In this document: positions 7,529 through 16,265 of the stretch, piece after piece
Layout of the letters: each line of letters starts with the position of its first letter
Numbering within the stretch: the first letter of the stretch is position 1
Assembly: GCF_007992715.1 (NCBI RefSeq)
Contig: NZ_BKAU01000001.1
Location: 992,001 to 1,056,000, forward strand
Direction of reading: 5' to 3'
Source of the DNA: Chitinophaga cymbidii
GTDB taxonomy: Bacteria > Bacteroidota > Bacteroidia > Chitinophagales > Chitinophagaceae
DNA: 64,000 nucleotides
Program-made: the position numbers and the translations under genes
Notes under the pieces: model-generated
Seen by the model: the letters and a program-made list of their open reading frames with translations, nothing else
Databases searched by the model: none
What the model was told of the DNA's origin: nothing

Positions 7529-10500
7529 ATGCTGAGAGGTCTACTGCTGTCACTCTTTGTGGGGATATTCTTACCCTGCACTTTTGCTACTGCCAACCAA
7601 AATGATAAGAAGTTATCTATTTCCGGCACCTATACTTATAAGGAATTGTTTAGTATCATGCTCCAACAAACGGGCAAACAGGTTTCCTATGCCCACAACA
7701 CTATTAATGATCAGGAAAAGGTCAAAATTGATCTAAAGGAGGCTACCATCGACGAGGTCCTTACCCTGGCATTGCGGGGAAAGAATATACGCTGGATCTT
7801 GTCCGACAACTACATTAGTCTTAGCGCGAACAAGTCTACCAATCCGGATTCAAAGACAATAGCACCTGCAGACACCATACCACAGCATACCATAAGTGGG
7901 CTCGTCACAGACACTTTCGGTATTCCCTTGCCTGGAGCCACTGTCTTAGTGCGGGGTAGTTCCCAGGGCACTGCAACCGATGGTAATGGCCGCTTTATAC
8001 TAAGAAATATTAAGCCAAATGCTGTGTTGGAAGTCGGCTATACAGGATATGAAAAGCGGATCACAGCAGTGGAGGGGCGCAGCGAAATCACATTAATACT
8101 GTTGCCTGCTGTAACAGAACTAAGCAACGTCGAAGTATTTTCTACTGGTTACCAGAACATACCAAAAGAAAGAGCAACGGGTTCATTTGTACAGATAGAT
8201 AACAAGCTATTTAATAGACGCGTAAGTACAAATGTTTTGGATAGATTGGATGGAGTGACCCCAGGGCTGATTTTTAATAGAAACACCCAGGGCGGCCCCC
8301 AAAATCAATCTGCTATTGCTATCAGGGGAAGGAGTACCATATTCGCCAATCCTGATCCTCTAATAATTTTGGATAATTTTCCATATACAGGAGATATTAA
8401 TAATATCAATCCCAACGACATAGAATCCATTACCGTATTGAAAGATGCTGCAGCAGCTTCTATCTGGGGAGCTTATTCAGGCAACGGAGTTATCGTGATC
8501 ACTTCTAAAAAAGGAAAGTACAGTGAGAAACTAAGTGTATCGGTTAATAGTAATATTACTGTTGGCGAGAAGATCGATCCTTTTTATACGCCACGTATGT
8601 CATCAATCGATTTTATTGAAGTGGAGCGTTTTCTTTTTGAACAAGGGGCATACAATGCAACACTAAATAATGTTTCTAGCTATATTTCTCCTGCGGTCGA
8701 TGTAATGTTCAAGAACAGGCAAGGGTTAATTTCTGATGATGAAATGGAAGCACAATTGAGGGCGCTAGGAACTGGTGATTTTAGAAGCGATCAACTGAAA
8801 TATGCGTTGCGGAATGCTATAAATCAACAATACAATATTGGTATCAGGGGGGGGGCTATGAACAACCAATATTTCCTATCTATAGGATATGACAAAAATT
8901 TATCCGGGATTAGGTATAACAATATGGATAGGGTAACGATCAATGGAAATAATACTTATAGCCTACTCAACAAAAGAATTGAGTTTACAACAGGTTTTAT
9001 CCTATCGAAGAGCAAGTCAAATGCGGCTCCTATGGCATCCGGGATTATTGGATATGAAAAACTGGCTGACGAAAATGGCAATTTCTTATCAATAGGGGGC
9101 AATTCTTTAAGGCAATCTTATATAGACACAGCAGGTAGTGGGCTGCTTTTGGACTGGAATAACCGACCATTGGATGAAATGAGATTGGCAGATAACGTTA
9201 CTGACATAAATGATATTCGCGTCAATAGCGGATTAAAATTTAAAATTACTAGTGATCTAGAAATAAACGCCCTTTACCAATACGCAAAGGGAACGACTGA
9301 AAATAATGTTTATTATAATACTGAAACCTTTACAGCTAGAAATCTGATCAATACCTATTCTCAAATTAATAGGCAAACAGGTATTGTATCCTATAAAATA
9401 CCCAATTCTGGAATCTTAGATTACAATAGCGCTTCTTACGAATCGCAAAATGTTCGAGGCACTATTAACTATAACAAATCGATAAAGGGTAGGCATAATA
9501 TTACAGGCCTTGCCGGGTTCGACATATCAAAGAAAATAACGCTCTACGCCCCAGCTAACAGGCTATATGGTTATGATAAGAATTTCGAAACCGCGGCACC
9601 TGTAGATTTCTCTGCTTTCTTTCCACTATACTATAGTGCTTTTGGAACAAGCCAAATCCCCAATAATCCCTTTGGAATTGTAAGGAGAAGAATAACAGAT
9701 AATAATATTTCGTATTTCGCTAACATAGGATATAACTATGATAATAGATATACTTTGACGATCAGTGCAAGAAAGGATGAATCCAACATATTTGGGGTGA
9801 ATATAAATAATAAGGGGGTTCCGCTATGGTCTATTGGAGGATTATGGCAAATCAGTAATGAAGCTTTCTATAACATTTCATTTCTTCCCTACTTAAGAGC
9901 GAGAATCACTAATGGATATAATGGGAATGTAGATCGCACCCTTTCTTCATTTGTGACAGCGAGTAATACAATAGGATATATCAATAGTTATAATGCGCCT
10001 GGATTGATAGTGCTTAATCCCCCTAACCCTGAATTGCGGTGGGAGAAAATCAATGTAACGAACTTTGGTGTCGACTTTGGATCGAAGGGAGGTGTCATTG
10101 CAGGATCCCTGGAATATTTTACAAAAAAGGGGGTAGACCTGATCGGTAATGCTCCTTTTGCACCCTCTACCGGAATCACCCAATTCAAGGGAAATACTTC
10201 CAGATTGAACACAACCGGTTTAGACATCGTTTTAAACACTAAAAACGTTAACAGAAAATTAGTATGGACAACGAATTTTATCCTTAGTATAGCTAAGGAT
10301 AAAGTGATTGATTATAAAGTGAAAGAAAACAATGTGTCCTTTTATGTGGGGGGAAGTACAACACTATACCCCTTTGAAGGGCGACCATTATACAGTTTGT
10401 TTAGCTATAAGTGGGGGGGGGTAGATCCAGAAACTGGCGATCCGATGGGGTATTTGGATGGAGAGCTTACTAAAGATTATACTAAACTATTGACATCCCC

Positions 10501-11047
10501 TAACTTGGACGAGCTTATTTTTCATGGGCCTAGCAATCCCACTATATTCGGAAGTGTTAGAAATACATTTAGCTTATTCGGGTTTGAACTATCAGCAAAT
10601 ATCATGTACAAATTCGGTCACTATTTTAGAAGAACGTCTTTAGATTATACATCTCTATTTCAGTTAAATTCAGCGAATGCCATATACAATCCAGACTATA
10701 CAAAACGGTGGATGAAAAAAGGGGATGAAAGTTATACTTCTGTACCTTCAATAGAATATCCAAGAAATCCAAACAGAGCTTCATTTTATAATGGATCAGA
10801 AATTCTTGCAGAGAAAGGTGACCATATCAGGTTGCAGGATATTCATCTTTCCTATAATATTGCACTGCCTGCAAGCCTTGAACTCAAAATTAATTCTGTT
10901 CGAATATATGGCTATGTCAATAATATAGGTGTACTATGGCGTGCCAACAGATTGGGGATAGACCCTGATTTTGCGCCACGCCTCAATAGCGGTAACGTAT
11001 ATCCAAATGTAAGGAGCTATGCTATTGGGTTGAATGTAGGGTTTTAG
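7529..11047 (+). CDS. SusC/RagA-family TonB-linked outer-membrane protein with STN domain
   Basis: 1172 aa. Signal peptide about 1-22 (ending TFATA). Residues about 35-110 form an STN (secretin/TonB short N-terminal) domain, which signals to a FecR anti-sigma protein. Next come a carboxypeptidase-regulatory-like domain (ISGLVTDTFGIPLPGATVLVRG, about 122-200), a plug with SITVLKDAAAASIWG and NGVIVITSKKG, then a long beta-barrel ending in ...AIGLNVGF with terminal Phe. SusC proteins form the TonB-energised channel of a SusCD importer. The partner susD lies 160 bases downstream. No FecI/FecR genes are adjacent; the nearest complete pair is at 18.1-19.8 kb. Base composition is low-GC like its neighbours. 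Confidence 0.9.
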   Translation: MLRGLLLSLFVGIFLPCTFATANQNDKKLSISGTYTYKELFSIMLQQTGKQVSYAHNTINDQEKVKIDLKEATIDEVLTLALRGKNIRWILSDNYISLSANKSTNPDSKTIAPADTIPQHTISGLVTDTFGIPLPGATVLVRGSSQGTATDGNGRFILRNIKPNAVLEVGYTGYEKRITAVEGRSEITLILLPAVTELSNVEVFSTGYQNIPKERATGSFVQIDNKLFNRRVSTNVLDRLDGVTPGLIFNRNTQGGPQNQSAIAIRGRSTIFANPDPLIILDNFPYTGDINNINPNDIESITVLKDAAAASIWGAYSGNGVIVITSKKGKYSEKLSVSVNSNITVGEKIDPFYTPRMSSIDFIEVERFLFEQGAYNATLNNVSSYISPAVDVMFKNRQGLISDDEMEAQLRALGTGDFRSDQLKYALRNAINQQYNIGIRGGAMNNQYFLSIGYDKNLSGIRYNNMDRVTINGNNTYSLLNKRIEFTTGFILSKSKSNAAPMASGIIGYEKLADENGNFLSIGGNSLRQSYIDTAGSGLLLDWNNRPLDEMRLADNVTDINDIRVNSGLKFKITSDLEINALYQYAKGTTENNVYYNTETFTARNLINTYSQINRQTGIVSYKIPNSGILDYNSASYESQNVRGTINYNKSIKGRHNITGLAGFDISKKITLYAPANRLYGYDKNFETAAPVDFSAFFPLYYSAFGTSQIPNNPFGIVRRRITDNNISYFANIGYNYDNRYTLTISARKDESNIFGVNINNKGVPLWSIGGLWQISNEAFYNISFLPYLRARITNGYNGNVDRTLSSFVTASNTIGYINSYNAPGLIVLNPPNPELRWEKINVTNFGVDFGSKGGVIAGSLEYFTKKGVDLIGNAPFAPSTGITQFKGNTSRLNTTGLDIVLNTKNVNRKLVWTTNFILSIAKDKVIDYKVKENNVSFYVGGSTTLYPFEGRPLYSLFSYKWGGVDPETGDPMGYLDGELTKDYTKLLTSPNLDELIFHGPSNPTIFGSVRNTFSLFGFELSANIMYKFGHYFRRTSLDYTSLFQLNSANAIYNPDYTKRWMKKGDESYTSVPSIEYPRNPNRASFYNGSEILAEKGDHIRLQDIHLSYNIALPASLELKINSVRIYGYVNNIGVLWRANRLGIDPDFAPRLNSGNVYPNVRSYAIGLNVGF

Positions 11048-11084
11048 CTATAGCCTTCCTTATTACCTTTTGGTGTTAAAATTC

Positions 11085-11174
11085 CTGGTCGCGTCTTCTG
11101 ACCGACCAGTACAAGGTAGGAAAAATGATGATAACGTGTAAGAGCATCAGTGGTCGGTCAGAAGACACGACCAC
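11085..11174. repeat. two hairpin repeats H in inverted orientation between susC and susD
   Basis: Copies at 11085-11109 (minus, stem CTGGTCG/CGACCAG, bulged C) and 11150-11174 (plus, stem GTGGTCG/CGACCAC, bulged A) fill most of the 160-base susC-susD gap. Outer stem pairs differ between the two copies but each stays paired. Confidence 0.8.
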
Positions 11175-11207
11175 GGCAAAATTTAGTAAAATATTAAAAA
11201 GTGTAAC

Positions 11208-12617
11208 ATGAAAATATCAAATATAAAAGCTGTAATTCCCCAACGCCATATTTTATTTACATCATTGCTAGTCATGTTCATCATAGCACTTTTTACATCC
11301 TGCCGTAAAGAGTTACTAAATGAAAAGCCATCGGCCTCATTGACAATCCCGTCAGATATAAAGGACTTTCAGGGAATGTTGGATTATGCACTAGTAATTA
11401 ATTCAAATAGCCCTTCACTGGGTGAAGAATCTTCAGATGATTTTTATATGGAAGATGCAGTCTATAGTAGCCTAGACGTAAAAACAAGAAATAGCTATAT
11501 TTGGAAGAGAGATATATTTGAAGGAATTGGTGGTGTGATTGATTGGAACTCACCTTATCAACAAGTGTTTTATGCCAATATAATATTAGATCAACTGAAT
11601 AGCGTAAAAGATATTGAGAAGAATACCCTTGAATTTAATAGGATTAAGGGGGCTGCGTTATTTTTAAGATCATACGCATTTTGTGATTTACTTCAAACAT
11701 TTGCATTACCATTTGATGAATCAACTGCGGAAACCGATCTAGGTGTTCCATTAAAACTTTCTTCAGATGTAAATATAAAACCGGAAAGAGCCAGTATTCA
11801 ACATTGTTATGATCAGATAATAAATGATCTTGTGGCTGCTGAGAACTTGATGACCAATAATGTAGATTATGATCATCCTAATAGAGCGTCAAAGCCAGCA
11901 GTATTTGCTTTGCTTTCAAGAATATATCACTATATGAGGAAATACGAGTTGTCTGAACAATATGCAACAAAGTGTTTAAATATTTATAATAATATTGTTG
12001 ATTTTAATAGCCTTAATACTTCGGCAAGTAATCCATTTGGAGGGGTTAAGGCTGAAGGAATGATTTACCTTAATAAAATTAATCCAGGACTTCTATTTCA
12101 TTCTTTGCGTAGCAACGCTATAATCGATAGTAGTTTATATATGTCATATGACGATAATGATCTACGTAAGTCAGTTCTCTTCATTATTCGTAATAATAAA
12201 CCATTTAGGAAAACTTCCATGGGTGGATCTGGGGCTTATTTTACAGGCTTGTCTACAGAAGAAGTTATTCTCAATAGGGCCGAATGTTATGCTAGGTCTG
12301 GTAAACACGATCTAGCAATGAAGGATTTAAATGATTTGCTTGTAAATCGATATAAAGCGGATGAGTTTTCCGAACTGACTGCATCTTCAGCAAGCGAAGC
12401 TCTTGGACTTATATTAAAGGAGAGAAGAAAGGAGTTAGTTTTCCGTGGTATAAGATGGTCAGATATTCGTAGACTCAACAAAGAAGGCGCTAATATTACA
12501 TTAAGGCGAATTATCGCGGGAGTTGAATACACTTTGCCACCCAATGATAAACGCTACGCCTTGCCGATCCCTCCAGATGAAATGCTGCTGAATCCAATGC
12601 CGCAAAATGAGAGGTGA
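11208..12617 (+). CDS. SusD/RagB-family nutrient-binding outer-membrane lipoprotein
   Basis: 469 aa. The N-terminal hydrophobic segment ends in ALFTSC, giving a lipobox with Cys about residue 32. The body shows SusD features: LNEKPSASLTIPS near the N-terminus, RIKGAALFLRSYAFCDLLQTFALPFDE in the TPR-like helical part, RASKPAVFALLSRIY, EEVILNRAECYARSGKHDLAMKDLN and a C-terminal ERRKELVFRGIRWSDIRRL. SusD caps the SusC channel and binds the incoming glycan or peptide. It is somewhat shorter than typical 500-600 aa members. It pairs with the STN-type SusC upstream; the intergenic hairpins could uncouple expression. Confidence 0.9.
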   Translation: MKISNIKAVIPQRHILFTSLLVMFIIALFTSCRKELLNEKPSASLTIPSDIKDFQGMLDYALVINSNSPSLGEESSDDFYMEDAVYSSLDVKTRNSYIWKRDIFEGIGGVIDWNSPYQQVFYANIILDQLNSVKDIEKNTLEFNRIKGAALFLRSYAFCDLLQTFALPFDESTAETDLGVPLKLSSDVNIKPERASIQHCYDQIINDLVAAENLMTNNVDYDHPNRASKPAVFALLSRIYHYMRKYELSEQYATKCLNIYNNIVDFNSLNTSASNPFGGVKAEGMIYLNKINPGLLFHSLRSNAIIDSSLYMSYDDNDLRKSVLFIIRNNKPFRKTSMGGSGAYFTGLSTEEVILNRAECYARSGKHDLAMKDLNDLLVNRYKADEFSELTASSASEALGLILKERRKELVFRGIRWSDIRRLNKEGANITLRRIIAGVEYTLPPNDKRYALPIPPDEMLLNPMPQNER

Positions 12618-12759
12618 TTGGTCTATGCGTCAAAAACGGATTAAATTGCATGATTTCTCCAATATAGCCATCCCGGTCAAGAACGTGTAAACGCCCGAGT
12701 AACAGGGTATTGAAATGCCAGCTATTAAAGAATAGCTTAGCTCTTTGAAATATTGGACT

Positions 12760-13101
12760 ATGGAACAGCAACTGACCCGTCAGGAGGCGAATAATGGCAA
12801 GACCATTGTTCGCCGGTCCGAGGAGGACATCCTAAAGCACCTGGATGAGCAGGAAAAGAGCGGCTTCACGGTTAAGGAATACTGTGAGCTTTATGAGATT
12901 GTAGAACAGACGTTTTATTCCTGGCTAAAGAAGTACCGGCCCAAGCCAGAGGATGAGGTAAAGGGTTTTGCGCCGATAGAAGTGGTTTCGCCAGTGGTAC
13001 CGGTCTGGCCGCAGCTCTTTGCTGAGGTTGGCAACATCAAGATCTACAAGGAAGTACCAGCTGAGTATCTAAAATCTACTCATGGATACAAATCTCATTG
13101 A
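12760..13101 (+). CDS. IS66 accessory protein TnpA-like
   Basis: 113 aa from the ATG at 12760; a TTG at 12745 would add five residues. Features are EDILKHLDEQEKSGFTVKEYCELY and QTFYSWLKKYR, a helix-turn-helix as in the first ORF of IS66 elements. The C-terminal FAEVGNIKIYKEVPAEYLKS matches the usual TnpA end, after which the frame reads through the deletion junction for a few extra residues. The protein alone cannot transpose. Confidence 0.65.
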   Translation: MEQQLTRQEANNGKTIVRRSEEDILKHLDEQEKSGFTVKEYCELYEIVEQTFYSWLKKYRPKPEDEVKGFAPIEVVSPVVPVWPQLFAEVGNIKIYKEVPAEYLKSTHGYKSH

Positions 13102-13333
13102 AAATTCCATCCGGCCTATCGCCCTGGGTCGTAACAACTACTTGTTCGCCGGCAGCCATGATGCCGCGCAAAATGCGGCGATCATTTACTCACTGCTTGC
13201 CACCTGCAAGCTGCATGAACTAAATGCCTACGATTGGCTGAAATACGTGATCACTGTTATGCCCACCTTCCCGGCCAGCCGCATCCAGGAACTGCTACTG
13301 CAGAACTGGAAGTCCCTCATCACTGTTCCATAG
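13082..13333 (+). pseudogene. IS66 transposase TnpC, C-terminal fragment
   Basis: 83 codons including NLIENSIRPIALGR, NYLFAGSHDAAQNAA and a terminal LQNWK, the hallmark C-terminal end of the IS66 DDE transposase. The catalytic DDE residues upstream are lost. The ORF overlaps the tnpA frame by 20 bases, a product of the deletion. Confidence 0.8.
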
Positions 13334-13524
13334 TTACCAGTATCAAAATAATTGAGCTGCAGGCGCGCCTGGGTACTCCCCGGCCTGTGGTTCATTGAAA
13401 CAATATTTTCTAATCAAAAAATACCGGCCAACTAAGGCTGATACCTGTAGTAGGCCGAGGGATTACAGAACGTCATCGATTTTGGCCGGGTTTCTTTTTT
13501 CATATTACACGGACATCAAAGTTC

Positions 13525-13648
13525 CTGGTTGTGCTTCTGATGGGCCAGTTGTCCCGCTGGGATTTCCGGCCGAACATAACTTATCGATCAGTATGATCTG
13601 TTCAGTTAGGTACATCCATGTAGTGGTTGGTTAGAAGACATAACCACT
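13525..13648. repeat. hairpin repeats H, one decayed and one intact
   Basis: 13525-13548 keeps only CTGG/CCAG ends and a TTCT-like centre. 13622-13648 is well formed with stem AGTGGTTG/TAACCACT, in which G-T wobble pairs replace two Watson-Crick pairs. The stretch 13334-13671 holds no convincing gene. Confidence 0.6.
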
Positions 13649-13671
13649 GCATCAACCTTCGCTATGGCAAA

Positions 13672-13995
13672 TTATGGTCTTTCAAATACTCCAGTGCATG
13701 TAAACCAGCGTCCTGCAGGTGCGGAAGCTGTCACAGCATAAACATAACGGCAGAGTTTTACATGTTCTTGTATGCAAGTATAGTTTCCTTCGGAGGGATG
13801 CTGTAGTGCGTAATGTCCAGAAAGCCGTTCGGGTGCACTCGGATCGGGTGGAGTTCCATCCGGTGTTATTATTGCCGAATATCCTATACCTCCTTGAACA
13901 TAGCACGGAGGCTCATTATCAAATGAAAATGCATAAACGCTACCGATACCAAGTATTAGAGCTGCAACTAGTATAAGCAGTTTAATATTCTTCAT
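13672..13995 (-). CDS. small secreted four-Cys protein (DUF6520-like), paralogue 1
   Basis: 107 aa from the ATG at 13995. Signal peptide MKNIKLLILVAALILG... to AFSFD. The mature part carries PPCYVQGGIGYS, TPDGTPPDPSAPERLSGHY, NYTCIQ, LCRYVYA and GRWFTCTG. Four cysteines are conserved in all five paralogues of this cluster and could form two disulfides. The size and genus-level context recall DUF6520 proteins, which are of unknown function; that name is my inference. All five copies are on the minus strand with a MauE-type membrane protein nearby. Confidence 0.65.
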   Translation of the reverse strand: MKNIKLLILVAALILGIGSVYAFSFDNEPPCYVQGGIGYSAIITPDGTPPDPSAPERLSGHYALQHPSEGNYTCIQEHVKLCRYVYAVTASAPAGRWFTCTGVFERP

Positions 13996-14030
13996 GCGAA
14001 ACAATTCAAGGTGTTAAAGAATTTAAAGCC

Positions 14031-14055
14031 GTGGTTGTGTCTTCTGACCAACCAC
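14031..14055 (-). repeat. hairpin repeat H, well formed
   Basis: Stem GTGGTTG/CAACCAC, core GTC-TTCT-GAC, bulged T. It lies between paralogue 1 and the transposase remnant. Confidence 0.8.
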
Positions 14056-14089
14056 TATATCTTTTCTCCGATACTGTACAAGGCTTATG

Positions 14090-14317
14090 CTTTTTACTCC
14101 CTCCCTGGGCGCAGGAGGCGGTTCCATCCCCCTGAAAGCCGCAAAAGGTTTCTGACAGGCTCTCCGGGAGTTTAAACTCCGTTGAATCCATTACTAATAT
14201 GGAAGTAAAAAGCTGCTGAAGATGGCTGGGTAACGTTTGTTCCAGCTTACTGAAGCCGGTAGCCTGCGCCACTGAAGTAATAGATTTTACTGATAATATT
14301 TCTCCTAATTTTTCCAT
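14090..14317 (-). pseudogene. IS4-type DDE transposase remnant
   Basis: The frame reads MEKLGEILSVKSITSVAQATGF, then LPSHLQQLFTSILVMDSTEFKLPESL, then GFQGDGTASCAQ. These correspond to N-terminal and first-Asp (DST) regions of IS4-type transposases brought together by an internal deletion. The frame continues meaninglessly into the hairpin at 14031-14055. The remaining catalytic residues are missing. Confidence 0.65.
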
Positions 14318-14391
14318 TAAACGGCCAATTTGAATGCCAGCACTTGAATGTCGTTTCTTCCTCTATGAAATTTACCAGATAATTCTGGTTG

Positions 14392-14418
14392 ACGGCTATT
14401 GTCAGAAGACACCGCCAC
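14392..14418 (+). repeat. hairpin repeat H, decayed
   Basis: Keeps the GTCAGAAGAC core exactly, with weakly paired GGC/GCC arms. Nothing else is seen in 14318-14529. Confidence 0.45.
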
Positions 14419-14529
14419 GACAGAACACCATCGGATAATCAGTTGAAAATGATCAGTATGGTCCCTGTATTCCAACCAACTACCTCAGCCTACCCTAGAA
14501 CGAAGGAGGGCCACCTCATCAAGCTATTG

Positions 14530-14847
14530 CTATGGCAAATTGTGAATTCTGGCTCCGGAACATTGAAACCACCTTCCATTTGGAGCTTCTTCAGTGATTG
14601 CATATATAAAGCGACATGTTATAGTTGGATTTGTTACACAATTATATGTTCCAATTGCGCCACTCGGATTATATATACCAGGTATTCTGTTAGGATCGCT
14701 CGGGTTAGGAGGGGTTCCATCGGGAGTTGTTACAGTTAAATAGCCTATGCTACCAATGACAAAACATGGTGCTTCATCAACAAATTTGAAGGAAAAAATC
14801 AAAATTGGAACTAGCATAATCGTTCCAAAAAATAAAATCTTCTTCAT
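14530..14847 (-). CDS. small secreted four-Cys protein (DUF6520-like), paralogue 2
   Basis: 105 aa. Signal peptide MKKILFFGTIMLVPILIFSF. The mature part has APCFVIGSIGY, TPDGTPPNPSDPNRIPGIY, TYNCVTNP, TCRFIYA and GRWFQCSG. All four cysteines and the TPDGTPP core are kept, which argues for selection rather than decay. The function is unknown. Confidence 0.65.
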   Translation of the reverse strand: MKKILFFGTIMLVPILIFSFKFVDEAPCFVIGSIGYLTVTTPDGTPPNPSDPNRIPGIYNPSGAIGTYNCVTNPTITCRFIYAITEEAPNGRWFQCSGARIHNLP

Positions 14848-14884
14848 TTTTTAGTAGTTGTAATTAGAAAATAGTAAAAATAAG

Positions 14885-15235
14885 TTAATCCGGCTCATTA
14901 TAAATCAGATTGCCAGTACAGCGATACCACCTGCCAAATGGATCGAAATCAGTAAAAGCATACACATACCTGCATATTGTTTGATTATTGGCTATGCAAC
15001 TATATCGATACTCTTCATGTTCGTTATAATGCGATGGAATCCTTTGAACATCGAATGGGTCCGGCGGTATTCCATCAGGCGTACAAGGTTCGTAATAACC
15101 AATGCTCCCTGTTTTATAACAGGGATATTCATCTTGGGATAAGATGGCGGAGCTAAAAATGAAGGCGGTAGCAACTAAGTAGCATACCATCATTATTCGT
15201 TTCCGATTGGGTAATATCTTTCCCCTTTTTTTCAT
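14885..15235 (-). CDS. small secreted four-Cys protein (DUF6520-like), paralogue 3
   Basis: 116 aa with a basic N-terminal extension (MKKRGKILPNRKR) before the hydrophobic signal segment. The mature part has YPCYKTGSIGYYEP, TPDGIPPDPFDVQRIPSHY, YSCIANN, ICRYVYA and GRWYRCTG. It is the most diverged of the canonical copies but keeps the four cysteines. Confidence 0.65.
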   Translation of the reverse strand: MKKRGKILPNRKRIMMVCYLVATAFIFSSAILSQDEYPCYKTGSIGYYEPCTPDGIPPDPFDVQRIPSHYNEHEEYRYSCIANNQTICRYVYAFTDFDPFGRWYRCTGNLIYNEPD

Positions 15236-15262
15236 TGATTAGTTTATCAAGACTTTTCTTTC

Positions 15263-15280
15263 CTGGTCGTGTCTTCTCTG
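15263..15280 (-). repeat. hairpin repeat H, half copy
   Basis: CTGGTCGTGTCTTCT is intact but the 3' half is replaced. It is the last copy seen going rightwards in the window. Confidence 0.5.
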
Positions 15281-15311
15281 TTGGACATGAGAGTATCGGC
15301 CTGTAATAAAA

Positions 15312-15344
15312 CCTACGGGATCTCCAAAAGAGAGGCCCCGTAGG
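15312..15344 (-). terminator. terminator after four-Cys paralogue 4
   Basis: CCTACGGG pairs with CCCGTAGG, with a second inner TCTC/GAGA pairing around CAAAA. On the minus strand the hairpin is followed by TTTTATT, and it starts 10 bases after the stop of the 15354-15680 gene. Confidence 0.65.
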
Positions 15345-15353
15345 AATAAATAC

Positions 15354-15680
15354 TTAATCTTCAAATAACACTAAGTTTCCAGTACAAGTAAACCATCTAC
15401 CTGCCGGTGCCTCGTCAGTTACCGCATAAACAAATCGGCATGTAACTGGGGGATTAGGCACGCAGGTGTGATTGCCGACAATCTCCTCAGTTTGGTAAGT
15501 TCCTTGAATTCTTTCAGGAGCAGTAAGGCTGGGAGCCGTACCGTTAGGAGTTATTATTGATGTGTAACCCACACTTCCTTCAACGAAGCAAGGTGGTTCA
15601 TCAGCAACAGAAAATGCATAAGCTGCACCTACGCCCAGTACCAGGGCAACTGCTAAAAACAAAGATTTGATCTTGTTCAT
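15354..15680 (-). CDS. small secreted four-Cys protein (DUF6520-like), paralogue 4
   Basis: 108 aa. Signal peptide MNKIKSLFLAVALVLGVGAAYA, the most typical of the set. The mature part has PPCFVEGSVGYTS, TPNGTAPSLTAPERIQGTY, HTCVPNP, TCRFVYA and GRWFTCTG. A terminator hairpin follows. It lies directly downstream of the MauE-like gene with a 99-base gap. Confidence 0.7.
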   Translation of the reverse strand: MNKIKSLFLAVALVLGVGAAYAFSVADEPPCFVEGSVGYTSIITPNGTAPSLTAPERIQGTYQTEEIVGNHTCVPNPPVTCRFVYAVTDEAPAGRWFTCTGNLVLFED

Positions 15681-15779
15681 GGTGAAAAATTTAGGGTATT
15701 AATAATAAGTGAATTATGGCTATCATTTTGGGGCAGGTGACGGCCTCCCTGCATTACGCGCGTAAATATGTTGCAGTAA

Positions 15780-16226
15780 TTATGCTCTTGCGAATGATCT
15801 GTTCGTGGAACTCTGGTCCTTCCTGTGCAGCAGTATTCCTATCACGCCTATGATCACAAAAAAGCTGTTGAAGTAAATGTGCTGAAACCATGTGAGGCTG
15901 GAGATCGCGCCACCGCAACTACACGGAATGGCACCTTTGAAGAAAAACCATAAATACACGACATATCCTGTAAAAATGGTCATCAATCCCGTTGCCGTGT
16001 ATAATGCAAGTTTTCGTGTTTGCGTGAATGCCAGTCCTATGCAAATCAAAATTTCAAATGCAGGTACTGCCCAGGTCATAAATCCGGCAAGCTGATCCGG
16101 AAAGGGCTGGTTCAGCATTTGTAGGTAGGATGTTTGATAGTGGGACAGTTTGCTCACACTGGCATATAAAAACATAACGATGAAAAGAAATACGATTATT
16201 TCGACAATGATGGCTCTTGCTTTCAT
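15780..16226 (-). CDS. MauE/DoxX-family redox-associated membrane protein
   Basis: 148 aa with four predicted transmembrane helices (about 6-24, 50-68, 74-96, 115-133). A CSCGG motif at Cys102 and Cys104 lies at the end of the third helix. MauE proteins resemble the DsbB/DoxX folds and act with thiol-disulfide partners outside the membrane. Placed among genes for small four-cysteine exported proteins, it may oxidise or reduce those cysteines; that link is inference from context. Confidence 0.7.
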   Translation of the reverse strand: MKARAIIVEIIVFLFIVMFLYASVSKLSHYQTSYLQMLNQPFPDQLAGFMTWAVPAFEILICIGLAFTQTRKLALYTATGLMTIFTGYVVYLWFFFKGAIPCSCGGAISSLTWFQHIYFNSFFVIIGVIGILLHRKDQSSTNRSFARA

Positions 16227-16265
16227 GGAGAAAAAGTATGAGTTATATAATATTAGTCTACGATG

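Larger units (their letters stand above)
12760..13333 (+). mobile_element. IS66-family remnant with internal deletion
   Basis: A TnpA-like gene is followed directly by the last 80 or so codons of the TnpC transposase. tnpB and more than three quarters of tnpC are missing; the junction lies near 13075-13090. No clear terminal inverted repeats were found. Confidence 0.7.

Noticed and set aside
13395..13634. 79-aa open frame, plus strand
   Set aside because: It crosses two hairpin repeats and has no recognisable features.
3161..15280. Hairpin repeats considered as a CRISPR array
   Set aside because: Spacing is irregular (tens of bases to kilobases), orientation varies, repeats covary, and no cas genes are present.
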